Shown here: positions 10,940 to 23,395 of the stretch, piece by piece
Layout: the number at the start of each line of letters is the position of its first letter
How positions within the stretch are numbered: the first letter of the stretch is position 1
Source: Hysterangium stoloniferum
Taxonomy: Eukaryota > Basidiomycota > Agaricomycetes > Hysterangiales > Hysterangiaceae
Assembly: GCA_015178975.1 (NCBI GenBank)
Contig: WHVD01000132.1
Span: forward strand, 1 to 64,000
Length of the DNA stretch: 64,000 nucleotides
Direction: 5' to 3'
Made by a program: the position numbers and the translations under genes
The notes under the pieces: generated by a model
Told to the model about the DNA's origin: nothing
Seen by the model: the letters and a program-made list of their open reading frames with translations, nothing else
Databases searched by the model: none

Positions 10940-11165
10940 CTGCCGCGGCATTGCAAAATACCTCCGTGCACCTGATATAATACTCCCGCGCATGTAAAAA
11001 TACCTCCGCGCGTCATAAAATACCTCCGCGCACGTGACAAAATACTCTCGCGCTTGCATAAATACTTCCGCGTTAGTCACAAATACTCCCGCGGCACTAA
11101 AAATACTCCCGCGAGCGCAGAAATGCTTCCGCGAATGGCAAAAAGCCTCCGCATTTGCTCCCGCG
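10940..11165 (+). repeat. 17-18-bp repeat R6, element B
   Basis: Imperfect units around CATAAAATACCTCCGCG, each with a CGCG core and an A-rich spacer, about 12 in all. Degraded forms occur in copy F (490-740), and in reverse orientation at 23215-23380. Confidence 0.8.
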
Positions 11166-11304
11166 CTGAGTAATAAGGAGCTTTGGGCGTCAATATTAGT
11201 CACACTCTCCCACACCTCCAGGTTCGGGCGCTCCGCGCCCTCACGAACAGGGCCTGCGGCGCCTAAAAACGCCCACCACCCACCGTACAACTTTACTTTA
11301 TATG

Positions 11305-14300
11305 ACAAGCCTGGGAACCCTTGCTACGCTGCGGGGCGGTCACTTCGTGACCTGCCCCACAACTTCGCTGCGGGCTCCGGCTTGTTGGGGGGCTTCGCCC
11401 CCCAAACCCCCCCGCATCCATGACTCTTAAGTATTTCTGAGGCCCATTGTTCTAAAAGGGAAGCTGTTAGAACGGAAAGTCACTTTAGAACGGAAAGTCA
11501 CTTTAGAACGGAAAGTCACTTTAGAACGGAAAGTCACTTTAGAACGGAAAGTCACTTTAGAACGGAAAGTCACTTTAGAACGGAAAGTCGCATTAGAATG
11601 GAAAGTCGCATTAGAAAGGAAAGTTGCATTAGAACAGAAAGTCACATTAGAATGGAAAGTCATGTTAGACAGAAAGTGTTCAGGGAATGGAAAGTGTTAT
11701 AAAGGAAACAACAGTAACATAGAAAACAGTAGTTACAAAGGAAGGATACAAAGGTTACAAAGAAATCCAACGGTTACAAAAGAAATCAAAGGTTACAAAA
11801 GAAATCAAAGGTTACAAAAGAAATCAACGGTTACAAAAGAAATCAACGGTTACAAAGGAATCAACGGTTACAAAGGAATCAACGGTTACAAAGGAATCAA
11901 CGGTTACAAAGGAATCAACAGTTACAAAGGAATCAATGGTTACAACGGTTACAAAAGAAATCAATGGTTACAAAGAAATCAACGGTTACAAAGGAATCAA
12001 CGGTTACAAAGGAATCAACGGTTACAAAGGAATCAACGGTTACAAAGGAATCAACAGTTACAAAGGAATCAATGGTTACAACGGTTACAAAAGAAATCAA
12101 CGGTTACAAAAGAAATCAACGGTTACAAAGAAATCAACGGTTACAAAGGAATCAACGGTTACAAAGGAATCAACCGTTACAAAAGGGAACAACCATTACA
12201 TAACTTCTAAGTATATCTGGGGCTTTGCTGTTTTAGAACTAAAGCCATTTAAAGAATGGAAAGTGTTCTAAGAACGGAAAGTGTTCTAAGAGTGGAAAGT
12301 GTTCTAAGAATGGAAAGTGTTCCAAGAACGGAAAGTGTTCCAAAAATGGAAAACAATAGAAAAGCAAACATCAGTCACACATGGAAGCCACAGCCACAAA
12401 AGGACACAATGGTTACAAAAGGAGACACAGGTTACAAATGGAAACAATGGTTACAAATGGAAACAATGGTTACAAATGGAAACAATGGTTACAAATGGAA
12501 ACAATGGTTACAAATGGAAAGAGTGGTTAAATTGACTCTCAACTGCAAGTAATTACTGTGGTCACTCAATTTATTTATTTTGATTTAGCATTTTATTTTG
12601 ATTTATTGAATTTTATTTTATTTTATTGTTTTTCATTTCAATTTATTTTATTTTAAAACATTTTATATTCACTTATTATATTTTATTTGAATTATTCTGA
12701 TTTTATTGAGGCCAATCAGATGGGGACGGAGGAAGAAGGAAACAGTACACACAGCAGCTGGACAAAGAGAGAAGGAAACAGTACACACACTCACTGAAGA
12801 AAGGGTACACACACCACCTGGAGGAAAGAGAGGGCTGGTCAGAGGAGGATGGTGGAAGAAGGAAATGGTAGACATACTTTAGGAAAGAGAGAGTAGGCCA
12901 ATCAGAGGAACACGCACTGGCTGGAGGAAAGAGAATGGAGGCCAATGAGGGCAGGATGAAGAGAGAAGGAAAGGGTACACAAACCACCTGGAGGGAAGAG
13001 AGAGGGCAGATCAGAGCAGGATGGAGAGAGAATGAAATAGTACACGCACTCGCTGGGGGAAGGAGAGAGGAGGAAAGGGGACATGGACCTCCTGGAGAAA
13101 AGAGAGAGGACAAAGGGAGAAGGAAACGGTACAGGCAGTGGCTGGAGGAAAGAGAGAGGAGGCCGATCAGAGAATGAAGAGAGAAGGAAACGGTACACAC
13201 ACCTCCTGGAGGAAAGAGAGAGGACAAAGGGAGAAGGAAACGGTACACACAGAGGCTGGAGGAAAGAGAGAGGAGGCCGATCAGAGGACGAAGAGAGAAG
13301 GAAACGGTACACACACCTCCTGGAGGAAAGAGAGAGGACGAAGGGAGAAGGAAACGGTACACACAGAGGCTGGAGGAAAGAGAGAGGAGGCCGATCAGAG
13401 GACAAAGAGAGAAGGAAATGGTACACACACCTCCTGGAGGAAAGAGAGAGGAGGCCGATCAGAGGAGGACAAAGGGAGAAAGAAACGGTACACCCACCGG
13501 CTGGAGGACAAAGGGAGAAAGAAACAGTACACACACCGGCTGGAGGAAAGAGAGGGGAGGTAAATCAGCACAGGACAGAGGAAGAAGGAAATGGTAGACG
13601 CACCGGCTGTAGGAAAGAGAGGGGGACAATCAGAGGAGGACAAAGAGAGGGGAAAGGGAATGCGCACCGGCTGGAGAAAGAGAGGGGGCCAATCAGAAGA
13701 GGACAGAGAGAGAGGGAAATGGAACACGCACCGGCTGGAGGAAAGAGAGAGGAGGCAAATCAGCGCAGGACAGAGGAAGAAGGAAATGGTAGACACACCG
13801 GCTGGAGGAAAGAGAGAGGGTCCCAATGAGAGGAGGATGGAGAGAGAAGGAAATGGTACACACACCTGGAGGAAAGAGAGGAGGATGATCAGAGGACAAA
13901 GAGAGAGGAAATGGTACACGCACCAGCTGGACAAAAGAGAGAAGAGGTCAATCAGAGGAGGACGGAGAGAGAAAGAAACAGTACACACACTCGCTGGAGG
14001 AAAGAGAGAGGAGGCGGATTAGCGCAGGACGGAGGGAGAAGGAAAGAGTACACACATCACCTGGAGGAAAGAGAGAGGACGCGCCGTGAATGGGAGAGGG
14101 CGCGCCGTGAATGGGAGTGGGTGCGCCGTGAATGGGAGTGGGTGCGCCTTGGATGGGTGCGGGCGGATGGGTGCGCCGTGGATGGGAGCGGGTGGATGGG
14201 TGCACGGTGGATGGGAGCAGGTGCGCCGTGGATGGGTGCGCCGTGGATGGGTGCGCCGTGGATGGGTGCGGGCGGATGGGTGCACGGTGGATGCAGTATA

Positions 14301-14670
14301 ACAATACTGCCGCGGCATTGCAAAATACCTCCGCGCACCTGATATAATACTCCCGCGCATGTAAAAATACCTCCGCGCGTCATAAAATACCTCCGCGCAC
14401 GTGACAAAATACTCTCGCGCTTGCATAAATACTTCCGCGTTAGTCACAAATACTCCCGCGGCACTAAAAATACTCCCGCGAGCGCAGAAATGCTTCCGCG
14501 AATGGCAAAAAGCCTCCGCATTTGCTCCCGCGCTGAGTAATAAGGAGCTTTGGGCGTCAATATTAGTCACACTCTCCCACACCTCCAGGTTCGGGCGCTC
14601 CGCGCCCTCACGAACAGGGCCTGCGGCGCCTAAAAACGCCCACCGCCCACCAAGCAACTTTACTATATAT
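11305..14670 (-). mobile_element. Composite minisatellite element C
   Basis: Same module order as B: head 11305-11455; R1 11470-11690; R3 11750-12195; linker 12196-12254; small arrays 12255-12530; AT tract 12560-12710; R4 12711-14080; R5 14082-14295; R6 14300-14525; tail 14526-14670 ending CACCAAGCAACTTTACTATA. The small array at 12405-12530 has about three more AAATGGAAACAATGGTTAC units than in B, while R1 has fewer. The right flank runs into non-repetitive DNA at about 14671. Confidence 0.7.
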
Positions 14671-15429
14671 TGATAGAGCTGAGGCCTTGAGGCCTTGGGC
14701 CGAAGCCCCAAGAAAAGCCCGAGATCCTGCTAGCAGGCATCGACAAGGGCTGCAGGCACACCAAAGTCTTGCATTGCTAGTGCATAGGTGAATGCTGGAG
14801 TCGGGGGTGGGTAGGAAGGGTAGACCGCTGCCAGGCAGCAGTCATGGTTGGTAGGTGCCAGTGACGTTCCGCAGACGACACTGGTGCGTGGCTGAAGGCT
14901 GCCGACTTTGACAGAGCAGTGAATTCAGAGGCCCCAAAACCTGTTCACTGTCATCCACCTCTCCGCCCCTCACCACGAGCACTGGGGGCCCCAACCCCAG
15001 AGGCAGGTGGTGGTCACGGAACAAGAGAGCCTTGTCACGTGATGTGTCCGAGGAGGGGTTGAGCTGGAGCTGCTCTCCACAGTCTTCAGCCCAGATTCCT
15101 TTAATAATTATATTAGCTTGTTAAGCCTCTACTGCTTCTTGATTCACTACTCCCTTGTCGCCACTGATTCTCAGCAACTCCGAACTTAATTCTGCAGAGA
15201 CAATTACGGTGTTGCCCTCATGGAACTCTAGAGGATGAAGAAGGACATGGCTATATCAATTTTTGTCGTCTATCAAACAAAACCGCTGGTCACGTCTACA
15301 GCGGTGCACCTTAGTCTGTGGTCTCTCTAGATTCGTTTCTAGACTCAAAAGAACAGACTTCTGTACCCCTGCCGCAACTTCTTTGAAAACTTAGAACTGA
15401 AACGTTTCCCTAACTCTAGGATTGTTTTA
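14671..15429. other. Single-copy stretch, no gene recognised
   Basis: Moderately GC-rich DNA. It begins with a self-complementary cluster (GGCCTTGAGGCCTTGGGCC, then GAAGCCCC) at 14682-14712. Open frames are short and match no family I recognise. It separates the composite array from the duplicated gene block. Confidence 0.4.
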
Positions 15430-15705
15430 CGATAATATCATGACAATTTACGTAGTAGAAGAAATATCCAGTTACTAGTGGTACAACAATAGACCGTAAA
15501 ATGCTTTAAATCATCATGAAAGCAGCAGTTGTCCATCTATCCATGACGTTCATATTGGAAGAATTAAAAAAAACGAAGATAGAGTCCCGATTAAATTGCT
15601 TGCCAGAGGTTCTTGTGAATTTAAACCCCATATTTATATAGGAAAAAGGCATCAAATACATATAGTTGTTCGAATTAACCACAAAACAGATACTCCTACA
15701 ATATT

Positions 15706-17292
15706 TCAATCATCGTTCCGCATACCATGGGTGTTTCCTGTTCCAGGTTCTAATCTTCCTCCAGCCCATGGGAACTCCCCAAGATCGACCGCAGGTGTGG
15801 AGTCGTTGTTTTCAGCCTTGCTATTTGACGGATGCAACACTTGTCCGGAGACAGCCCATGAACTCGTAGCTGGGCTGGTGAAAAGCACTTCATCTTCCAG
15901 ATCTCCTAGATCTTCGATTATTCTATTTGAGATTTTCCCGGCCACGGCTTTAAATGAGGAATACGGTCCTACGTCCCATGAATGTGATGTGCCAATTAGG
16001 TGGGCATTCCGTTCACGAAGATCAAGGAAGAATCGTAACACTAGTAGTATTGAGATACTGGACACAAGGTGAATCTGCGAGATATTACCGGGTTATAAAA
16101 ATGTACATACGGTCTCTGAGTAAGCGTCGACAAACCCCTAACAGTAGGCTTGAAAATTCAGCATTCATATGGATTAAAGAAAATTTAACAGTCTTACTCG
16201 AACCAACTTTGTTTCCGAGGCTGAGCATCAATCGAGAAATGTCAAAGGTTAACGTATGGGACTCACGTTATCGGTTATGATAATTTGAAGTATCCAATAA
16301 GTTATTATCCTGCATGATTGTGAAATTTGAAGTAAGTAAAGGAGGATGAAATTTCTTACATAAAGCGAAGGACACCTAGTACATGCAGCATCCGACGATG
16401 AGAGTATTTCAGCACAAAAGACATTCTTACCTTGCTGGAGGATTAACGACGAAAGCGATTTCCTACTAGTCATATCAGGGAATGACTTTCTTAATTTAAC
16501 CAGAGTCCATGTATGATACCAGGTTACTCCAAATATCGCTGCATCATACAATAGTGTCAATCCATTGGCAAGATTATTGACTGTTTTGCGAGGCGGTTAG
16601 TTACTACAAATTTTTGAGTCGCTCTGGTAATATACCACTTGTTTAAGACGTCAAAAATCAAAAGCGATGAGCAGCAAACCGACACCTACAGTTGGATTGC
16701 AAGGCTTGATTTACTGATACATCCTCCGAAGATTGTGTTGACCTAGAAGACATTAGCTCGAGCATCCAGAATATTTAGCTTCATACCATGTTGGAAATAC
16801 CATACGAGAGAAATATGAACCCCAAGCATGAGAACAGATACCGTCGTGAATGCATGATGGCATAGACACGTGCCAATAAAATTCCTATTCCGATTAATGA
16901 TCATCTTGGCGTTACAACTTGTATCGTACCTCCAGATGAAATCTCCGCGATTAATGCGTTAGAAAGAACAACCTTCAATGTTAAGGAACAGCCACTAAAA
17001 GAAAACAACCACCAAATCAATTATTTCTCCCACAGCTGTAAAGAGGAATCCCTAACTGATGGGGAAATTGTAAATATGTAGGAGAATATACATTCAAGCG
17101 GGAAACGCATACCTTCTCCCACAATGGTGTGAGGACAACGATGGGGAAGAGAATTTGATACAGAAGCATAGATAACCGAGCCGTCACATATAGCAGAGTG
17201 ATGCCCCTTAATTTTCCTGTCCAAATAAACCTGACCTCCTGGGGAAATGTCAAGACTGTGTCATATATCGCAATGACTAGACAGAATATCAA
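15706..17292 (-). CDS. DUF6533-type multi-pass membrane protein (copy 1)
   Basis: The exons read on the minus strand fit the basidiomycete DUF6533 family, proteins with about seven membrane spans and unknown function. The first readable exon (17292-17113) has the family signature AIYDTVLTFPQEVRFIW followed by hydrophobic LSMLLYQILFPIVVL. An exon near 16994-16930 gives SNALIAEISSGG, joining across a 50-base intron to ILLARVYAIMHSRR. An exon ending near 16440 gives GVTWYHTWTLVKL and SSLILQQG. A 16-base micro-exon and a following exon give VLRFMIITYWILQ. The last exon (to 15706) starts near SISILLVLRFFLDLRERN and ends in a hydrophilic tail. The junction between the first two exons does not keep frame with the most obvious splice sites, and the true start (an upstream exon is likely) was not found. 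It could therefore be a recent pseudogene. Confidence 0.6.
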
Positions 17293-18489
17293 GATGAATT
17301 TGTGGAATTAAAAAGATATATGTACCAGGAGCAGCCAGGATCCAGTATCTAAGGAGCTGGCTAGTAACTGATGAGTTTCAATCAAGAAATCTCTCTACCT
17401 CTACTTACTGGTCACTTTCTGCCTGAACGAAGGAAGAGGTTTGAGCACTGTTGAGTGGCATAGTGACTGAGTGGAAGAGAGGAAGGAATCGACAATTCCT
17501 ACCACGAACGAAGATACATCAAGATACATCTCGGTGCCGTGATGGCCTCTAATCACTATGCTCCAGAACCAGAGCCAGGGTTAGTGTTTGAAAGGGAAGC
17601 TGCCATCTTGGTTTCTCCATTCAGTGCGAAGCCTGTAATGCTCGATGGGTTAGCGCGGGACATTCCTGTTCTGGAAGCCATCTTATAACATGAGTCTTTC
17701 GTGCGTTCTTTGTTCTGTGCTGGGCACAATGATGAAGGGCACATGACAACGTTGGCCCACACTGATATGGTCTAATTGTACAGGAGGGATTTTCACCAAT
17801 GCATTAACGCCGACCCATTGAATTTGTCCGGGATAACCTGGCTCAGCGTCTTCCGTAAAAGGTCCAATCACCGATTCTTGCGTTGAGTGCATACTGAATG
17901 CTAGAACCAGGTTAAGCCAGAAAATTTGATTGATAGAAGTCAAAAACCTTAGAATGAATGCTGCTCCAATTTAATAACGTCTTATTGGAAATCTGATATA
18001 GAATGAGCACAATGAGTGCCTATCACGATTGGAGCCGTTCCCAAACGTTATATACTCACTGGAAGGATGCTGGGAGCTGCTTCCTCGTTGAGTCCCGGTC
18101 CGCGCGTGGTGGAACTGAACAGATATAGTGACGAAGCGACACGGTGGCGGTAGATAGACGGCTGTTGAGAGTAACGGGGAGGGAAGTACGGGAAGGAAGA
18201 GGTCGTTGGCAGGAAGGATGAGATCATTGGCAGGAGACATGAGGGGCAACAACTTCCATGGAGAAGCCGGTGTTGTCAGATGCACCGCACTGTATTGCAG
18301 TGCCCTATAACCAGGCAAAACAGATGTTGCCTCACATTTCCTGTTTATACAGATTCTCCCGAAGTACGCCGCCGAAACTGCGACATCGTCATTCCCCCGT
18401 CTTCACCCGAAGCACAGAGATTGCCGTCTTCTCTAATTATACTCGTATTTATTACAATGGACTTGCTGCGCCATAAATAATGCGGAAAT
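17293..18489. other. Upstream region of the DUF6533 copy 1
   Basis: No clear gene. Bases 17400-17490 recur at about 21430-21520, and 17600-17990 recur at about 20020-20280, so this is part of the duplicated block. Bases 18080-18240 are relatively GC-rich and might be a promoter. A minus-strand frame at 18318-17971 and another at 17943-17683 match nothing I recognise. Confidence 0.35.
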
Positions 18490-18619
18490 GGTCAGAAAAT
18501 ATCATGACAACTTACGTGGTTGAAATATCAACGAAGCCTCCAGTAGGTACAACAATACAATATACTTTAAATTAATGCCTTAAATTACCCTGAAAACAGG
18601 ATTTGTTTATCTATCCATA

Positions 18620-18985
18620 AGGTGCATGTTCGTAATCCTGGACGTCTTACCACATGCACACACCTTTAATATCACCATTAATCAATTTTATTGTCTGTCC
18701 GCCCCGATCAAGACCTCTTATTATCTGTCCACCCCAATCGAGATCTCTATTTTGCTTCTCCGCCCTAATAAAAAGATATTCCTTTGTCTCCTCCCTTTAT
18801 CCTGGGCATATATATATTAACCAAAACCCACTATTTCTCTCCAGAAAGAGACTCCACGATGTAGTAGCTACCTTTCACTCTCATACCAAGCACCCATCAT
18901 GTACGCTACACTCCATCATCTACAACAAGGATACTTTTGTCCTGTCTGTTATCGACCGAGTGAGGCTGATACCAACAGCCTTTCA
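18620..18985. other. Insertion of about 365 bp specific to copy 2
   Basis: The copy 1 sequence 15430-15560 continues smoothly, whereas its counterpart (18490-18620) is interrupted until about 18985. Inside are pyrimidine-rich phrases repeated about every 35 bases (TGTCCGCCCCGATCAAG, TGTCCACCCCAATCGAG). No termini were recognised. Confidence 0.4.
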
Positions 18986-19295
18986 ATGTTTTAAAAAAAA
19001 GAAACTGGATGCCAGATTAAATTGCTTCTGAGAGTTCTTGTACACACGGGGTAGCTCTATAAACAGAAAACATCCAATACATATAATTGCTTAATCAAAT
19101 CCTCAGATATATATTCTTATAAATATCTCAATCCCACCAATCCGCATCATGCAGCGGATTGCCCTCAAACCGTGTTGTTTCCAGTTCTGCCTTCTACACG
19201 GTTTAATCCCCCGTTGCCCACGGAAAATCGTCAAGATTGATTATAGAATATGAGTCGTTGTTTCGTTGCTCGCTAGCTGATGGACCCAACACTTG

Positions 19296-21330
19296 TTACC
19301 CTGGAGTTTGGCTGGCGAAAGGCACCTCATCTTCTGGATCTTGCAGATCTTCAATTATTGCATTTGAGATAAATTGGGAACAAGGCACCAGGTCCCGTAT
19401 TTGTAATGTACCATTTGGGTGGGCATTCCGTTCACGAACATCCAGAAAGAACCGTAAATCCAGTATACCTGAGACACTGGATACAAAGGTGAATCTGCGA
19501 GACATTGCCGGATAATGAAAAATACCTACAGGTTCGCAATAATTGCCGTCAAACCCACAAGACTAGGCTTTGAAATTTGAGAATCCATCCTCGACGAAGA
19601 ATAAATCATTAACAGTCTTACTCGAACCAGCTTTGATTGCATTAATCGCGAACTTTTACCCAGTAGCCTAGGGAACTCACGCTTTTGGTTATAATCATCT
19701 GAAGTGTCCATAAAAATATCATCCTGCACATTATTCATTCCCAAGGAAGTGACTGGTAGACGAAATTTCGCACATAAAGCGAAGGAGACCTAGTGCATCC
19801 AGTGTTTGATCGTTAAGAGTACTTCCAGACATAAATGGTATTTTCACCCTGCTCGAGGATCAGGCACCCAAGCGATGTGTCGCTGGTGATCTCAGTGAAT
19901 GACCATCCCAATTTTACGAGGGTCCACGTATGATACACAGTAACTCCGAATATCGCCCCAGAAAAGAGGAAAAGAGATCAATTGCGATGTGGACAAGCGT
20001 TCTTATCATCTCAGTGCTCATATTCAACGCCGTGCTTGTAATGCACGATGAGCCGGTGCGGCACAAATGTCTCCGTATATAAACTTAATAAACAGATTGG
20101 CAAATGATGGGCAGGGTTTCAATTTCAACTAGGCATGGAGAGAATTCCACAAAAAAGTAGAAGATGCAACAGGTGCTGGCCAGGCTCATTACTAAATGTT
20201 AGGTCAGAAAGTTGATTGATGGAATGAGAAGTGTTTGGAATCAGTGCTTCTGCAATTCATTTAATGGCACCTTGTTTCAATTTCGAATAGTGGTCATGGA
20301 TCATGTGTCACCATTTAATCAAGCTTCGAATATACCTACTATTCCTCCCAGCTCTAAAAAGCTCTGATTCCAACCCCAACCTAACAGCATACCACCTCCA
20401 ATGGGTCATCAGTCGCGGGACGCACATAGAACTCGTGAGATGCATTTAAATGTTTTCATTCTAGGGTTGCTTCTAAACTTCCGCGTTCTTCTAATGGTGC
20501 CTTCGGACGTTTAAATAGAAAACTTGGCGCAGGAGCGCCCGCTAGGCGTCTCCAATCTATAAACGGCAATGGCTTGGATTGCAAACTGTCACCGCCAGAC
20601 ACAGGCAAAATAGACTCAGCATCCGGTGCTCAAAAGTGTTGGGAAATGCATGAAAATGGCCATGATGAGATAAGCGTGGAGATGTTAACGGAGATTATTG
20701 GTGGCGGCGAAGTGATGACTTTCCTCCTTAGTTCCATTTGAGGTATCCACAATCCCCTTTCAAGATCCAAGCTGCTTTAGATGAGCTTGCTCCTGCCTAC
20801 ACATAACAAATTGAGGGCATAACCCTTCAATATGAGCAGCTTGGTTGTCTATGCCTCTGTATCAAACTCTCTTCCCCATTTGGGCCCTCCCGGATTGGGG
20901 TAATATGGCATACATTTCCTGCTTCCGCACATACTGTCCTACAGAGCTCAGTTCAGTAAGAATAAAAAAATTACAGGCCAATAATAATATTCTGAGTGTG
21001 CATTTATCCACATTTTTTGACATTATGATCATATAGTAGTAGTGCTGGCCTCCCCGCAGTGTTACACCTCCCCACCTTCCTTGATCCTCCGATAACTTCT
21101 ACACATATCCTATGGCCATTGCCCCACAATGCCCTGCTATGTCACAGTCCCTGTTATCTTTCACAACCATGGCATGTGAAAACCTTTCTGATTTCTTCTG
21201 AACATGTTCTTCATTAAGCATTGGAAGGTGAAGTTCAGTTTCGTGTTTTAGGTTGGTCAGTAGCCCAATAGACTATACTTCTGAGGAAGTGTCATAGTTG
21301 TGTCATGTAATGCAACTACTGAACATTAAA
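19296..21330 (-). pseudogene. DUF6533 membrane protein, rearranged copy 2
   Basis: The C-terminal part (19505-19296) has SGILDLRFFLDVRERNAHP and IIEDLQDPEDEVPF, close to copy 1. Upstream at about 19960-19850 the minus strand reads YHTWTLVKLGWSF and LGCLILEQG. The first membrane exon does not follow in order. A piece matching LSMLLYQILFPI lies on the plus strand at 20845-20890 (MPLYQTLFPIWAL). A piece matching the LTFPQEV exon region lies at about 21270-21330 with its frame lost. Segments are thus inverted and reordered, so this copy cannot encode the full protein. The block, including non-coding flanks, runs from about 18490 to 21690. Confidence 0.6.
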
Positions 21331-21813
21331 TCAATATATATTTGTGGAGTGGAAAAATACATGTACCAGAACCGGCCATGATCCAGTACTTAAACTTTCG
21401 CATTTTTAATGGAGACATCTCTCCAGCCATGCTTACTTGTTACTTTTTGCCTGAATGAAAAAAGCAATTTGAGCAGGATTGTATGACATTGTGACAGAGG
21501 AGAAGAGAGGAAGAAATCACCACCATGATTGAGATAATTATAAGGATGCAGCTGAGAGGCAAAGTTGAAATCACTGCTTCTTGTGCAATTTACAGCTACA
21601 GTTCTGAATGATAAGCAAATGGAATTGATGGGAGATGAGCAATCTAATGCATAATACCTTAACTCTGAGTCCACATGTTGATGTAAATTATGGATATTAA
21701 TCTACAACCACCTGACTGGTGCTTGTCTGTATCTGTGTCTGAGCTCCTGGACTTTCAGTGTCTTGCATCCACATCCCTTTATCATTCTAATTGTTCAAAG
21801 TGTAGAAAATGAA

Positions 21814-21893
21814 TGGCCAGACTGGGAATGGAACCCAGGGCTTCTGCATATACATATAGCAATGGTGTTACCACTTACACCACATGACCCCAG
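21814..21893 (-). other. tRNA-like sequence (SINE head or tRNA relic)
   Basis: Minus strand: a D-arm-like GGTGTAAGTGGTAACACC (4-bp stem, A-box-like) and a T arm CTGGGTTCCATTCCCAG with a perfect 5-bp stem and B-box consensus. The acceptor strands do not pair well, so this is probably a tRNA-derived repeat or decayed gene. Confidence 0.5.
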
Positions 21894-21904
21894 GGTACCA
21901 GTTA

Positions 21905-22691
21905 TCAGTTAACCAGAATACCCACCAGGACCCAGACGATGAACCTGCCCTTGTCTGACCTTAGTTGTCTCACAAATCAGTCACCAGAATATGTACCCAC
22001 CAGGACCCATGCACATTGTACCTGTCTATCTCCAACCCTGTCCTACACATCAGTCAACTGGACCCCACTCGGAAAACCCATCAGCTCTCTAACTGAGCCC
22101 CATTCCTGTTATGGTCAAATGACCTGTCACATTTCAGACACCACTCCCGCCCTGTTATGGTCTAACGGCCTATCACATTTTGGACTCCACTCCACTCTGT
22201 TCCATTCCTAACACCAAATTTGGTGTTTACTTATCTTGTTTCATAATTACTAGTTTGGATTTCATTATTACTGGATTTGGTATGACATACATTCCACAGT
22301 CTATATAGTCTGGCAGCTGTTGTACATACAATCCAGTCAGAAAATCAGCTTAGATTCCCCCCAGTAATCTCAGTACATTTCCGCTCTATTCCTCTCTTTG
22401 AAACACACCACTAATTACCTTGTCAGAGCCCACAGGCTCTGACCTATCTATCACTCGACCTCCAACCCATCACTGCCTGACCCTTCAACCTCCACAGGAT
22501 TCCTGCAGTTGACCCTCCAACCTCTCAACCCATCAACTACTCCTGGACTCCATGGGATTCCCATCTGCCTGTCTGAAATTGGATGACATGATCTCGTGAG
22601 GGTGCAGCCTATAAGCTCAAGCCAAGTCCTACCGGCTTCCTGCAGGTTTCTCCAGAAACCCTCCAATAAGCTCTGTGATCACTCCTTAACA
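21905..22691 (+). mobile_element. Degraded solo LTR, family LA
   Basis: It follows the LA LTRs at 45577 and 46660 through ACCAAATTTGGTGTTTACTT, TCTATATAGTCTGGCAG and CAGCTTAGATTCCCCCCAGT. It ends CTCCTTAACA at 22691. The TGTTATGAC start is degraded, and no target duplication could be set. Confidence 0.65.
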
Positions 22692-23087
22692 TGTACATAG
22701 ATCTTCAAACTAATATAAACACATGTGATTGAAGAATTAGATAGTTTAAAAATAGTAGAAAATAAGGAAACAATATGGGTAATATAATCCAATAAGATGG
22801 TTACATTCCCATGAGAGGGGTACCTCTCACACTATGCAAGAGATCCACAATTGATGACATATAATGGGAAGGTAATTGGAAGAAGTTCCATATGTATATT
22901 GGGGACATTTCTTAGATGACCTCAATATCAATCAGAATGAGATGGAAAAAAAGAGGGAATGGGAATGTTTTGAAGTGGGATTGAAAGTGACTCATGCAGC
23001 ATTGGTGGATTTGTGTCCAGCAATCCTACCAAGGCACATAGTGTTGAAATATGATATATCCATCCATCAAATAAGTGAAAGGAGCAT
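22692..23087 (+). other. Non-coding DNA with a short unknown reading frame
   Basis: An ATG at 22876 opens a frame through GHFLDDLNINQNEMEKKREW and THAALVDLCPAILPRH to about 23080, where it runs into the composite tail. It may be a fragment of a transposon protein, but I do not recognise the family. The rest is AT-rich. Confidence 0.3.
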
Positions 23088-23395
23088 GGTGGGTCCGTGG
23101 GCATTCCTAGGTGCCGCAGGCCCTATTTGTGAGGGCGCGGAGCGCCCGAGCTTTTTCCCCAATTTGTGATGGCGCGCAGCGCCCAAAGGGTGTTATTAGT
23201 CAGCGCGGGAGCAAACCCGGAGGCTTTTTGGCATTCGCGGAAGCATTTTTGATGCCGCAGGAGTATTTCTGCACTCGCAGGAGTATTTTGGTGCCGCGGG
23301 AGCATTGTGTGACACCATGTGATGCGCGCTGGGAGCTTTTTCGTGACTTCTGTGATGCGTGGGAACATTCTGCACCATAGCCGCTGCAAAGCCTT
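23088..23395 (-). repeat. Inverted composite tail fragment (tail plus R6)
   Basis: The reverse complement matches the R6-tail end of B and C: GTGCCGCAGGCCC, GAGGGCGCGGAGCGCCCGA, then R6 units such as GGAGTATTTCTGCACTCGC. It is the only long composite piece in the opposite orientation. It lies directly upstream of the Helitron 1 leader. Confidence 0.75.

Larger units (their letters stand above)
7685..11304 (-). mobile_element. Composite minisatellite element B
   Basis: The head is 7685-7832 (ACAAGCCTGGGAACCC). The modules follow in this order: 18-bp arrays 7846-8440 and 8470-8830; a short unique linker 8830-8890 (ATATCTGGGGCTTTGC); second small 18-bp arrays 8890-9030 and 9060-9150; AT tract 9180-9325; R4 9326-10695; R5 10696-10925; R6 10940-11165 (a 17-18-bp AAAATACCTCCGCG repeat); and the tail to 11304 with GGCGCTCCGCGCCCTCACG. 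By eye it is nearly identical to element C outside the arrays, so the two arose from a recent tandem duplication or double insertion. Confidence 0.7.

Noticed and set aside
9406..14711. Many overlapping 100-250-codon frames
   Set aside because: Same repeat translations in elements B and C, near-identical between the two because the DNA is duplicated.
15596..16072. Plus-strand 158-codon frame
   Set aside because: It lies opposite the DUF6533 last exon, whose minus-strand peptide is conserved between the two copies.
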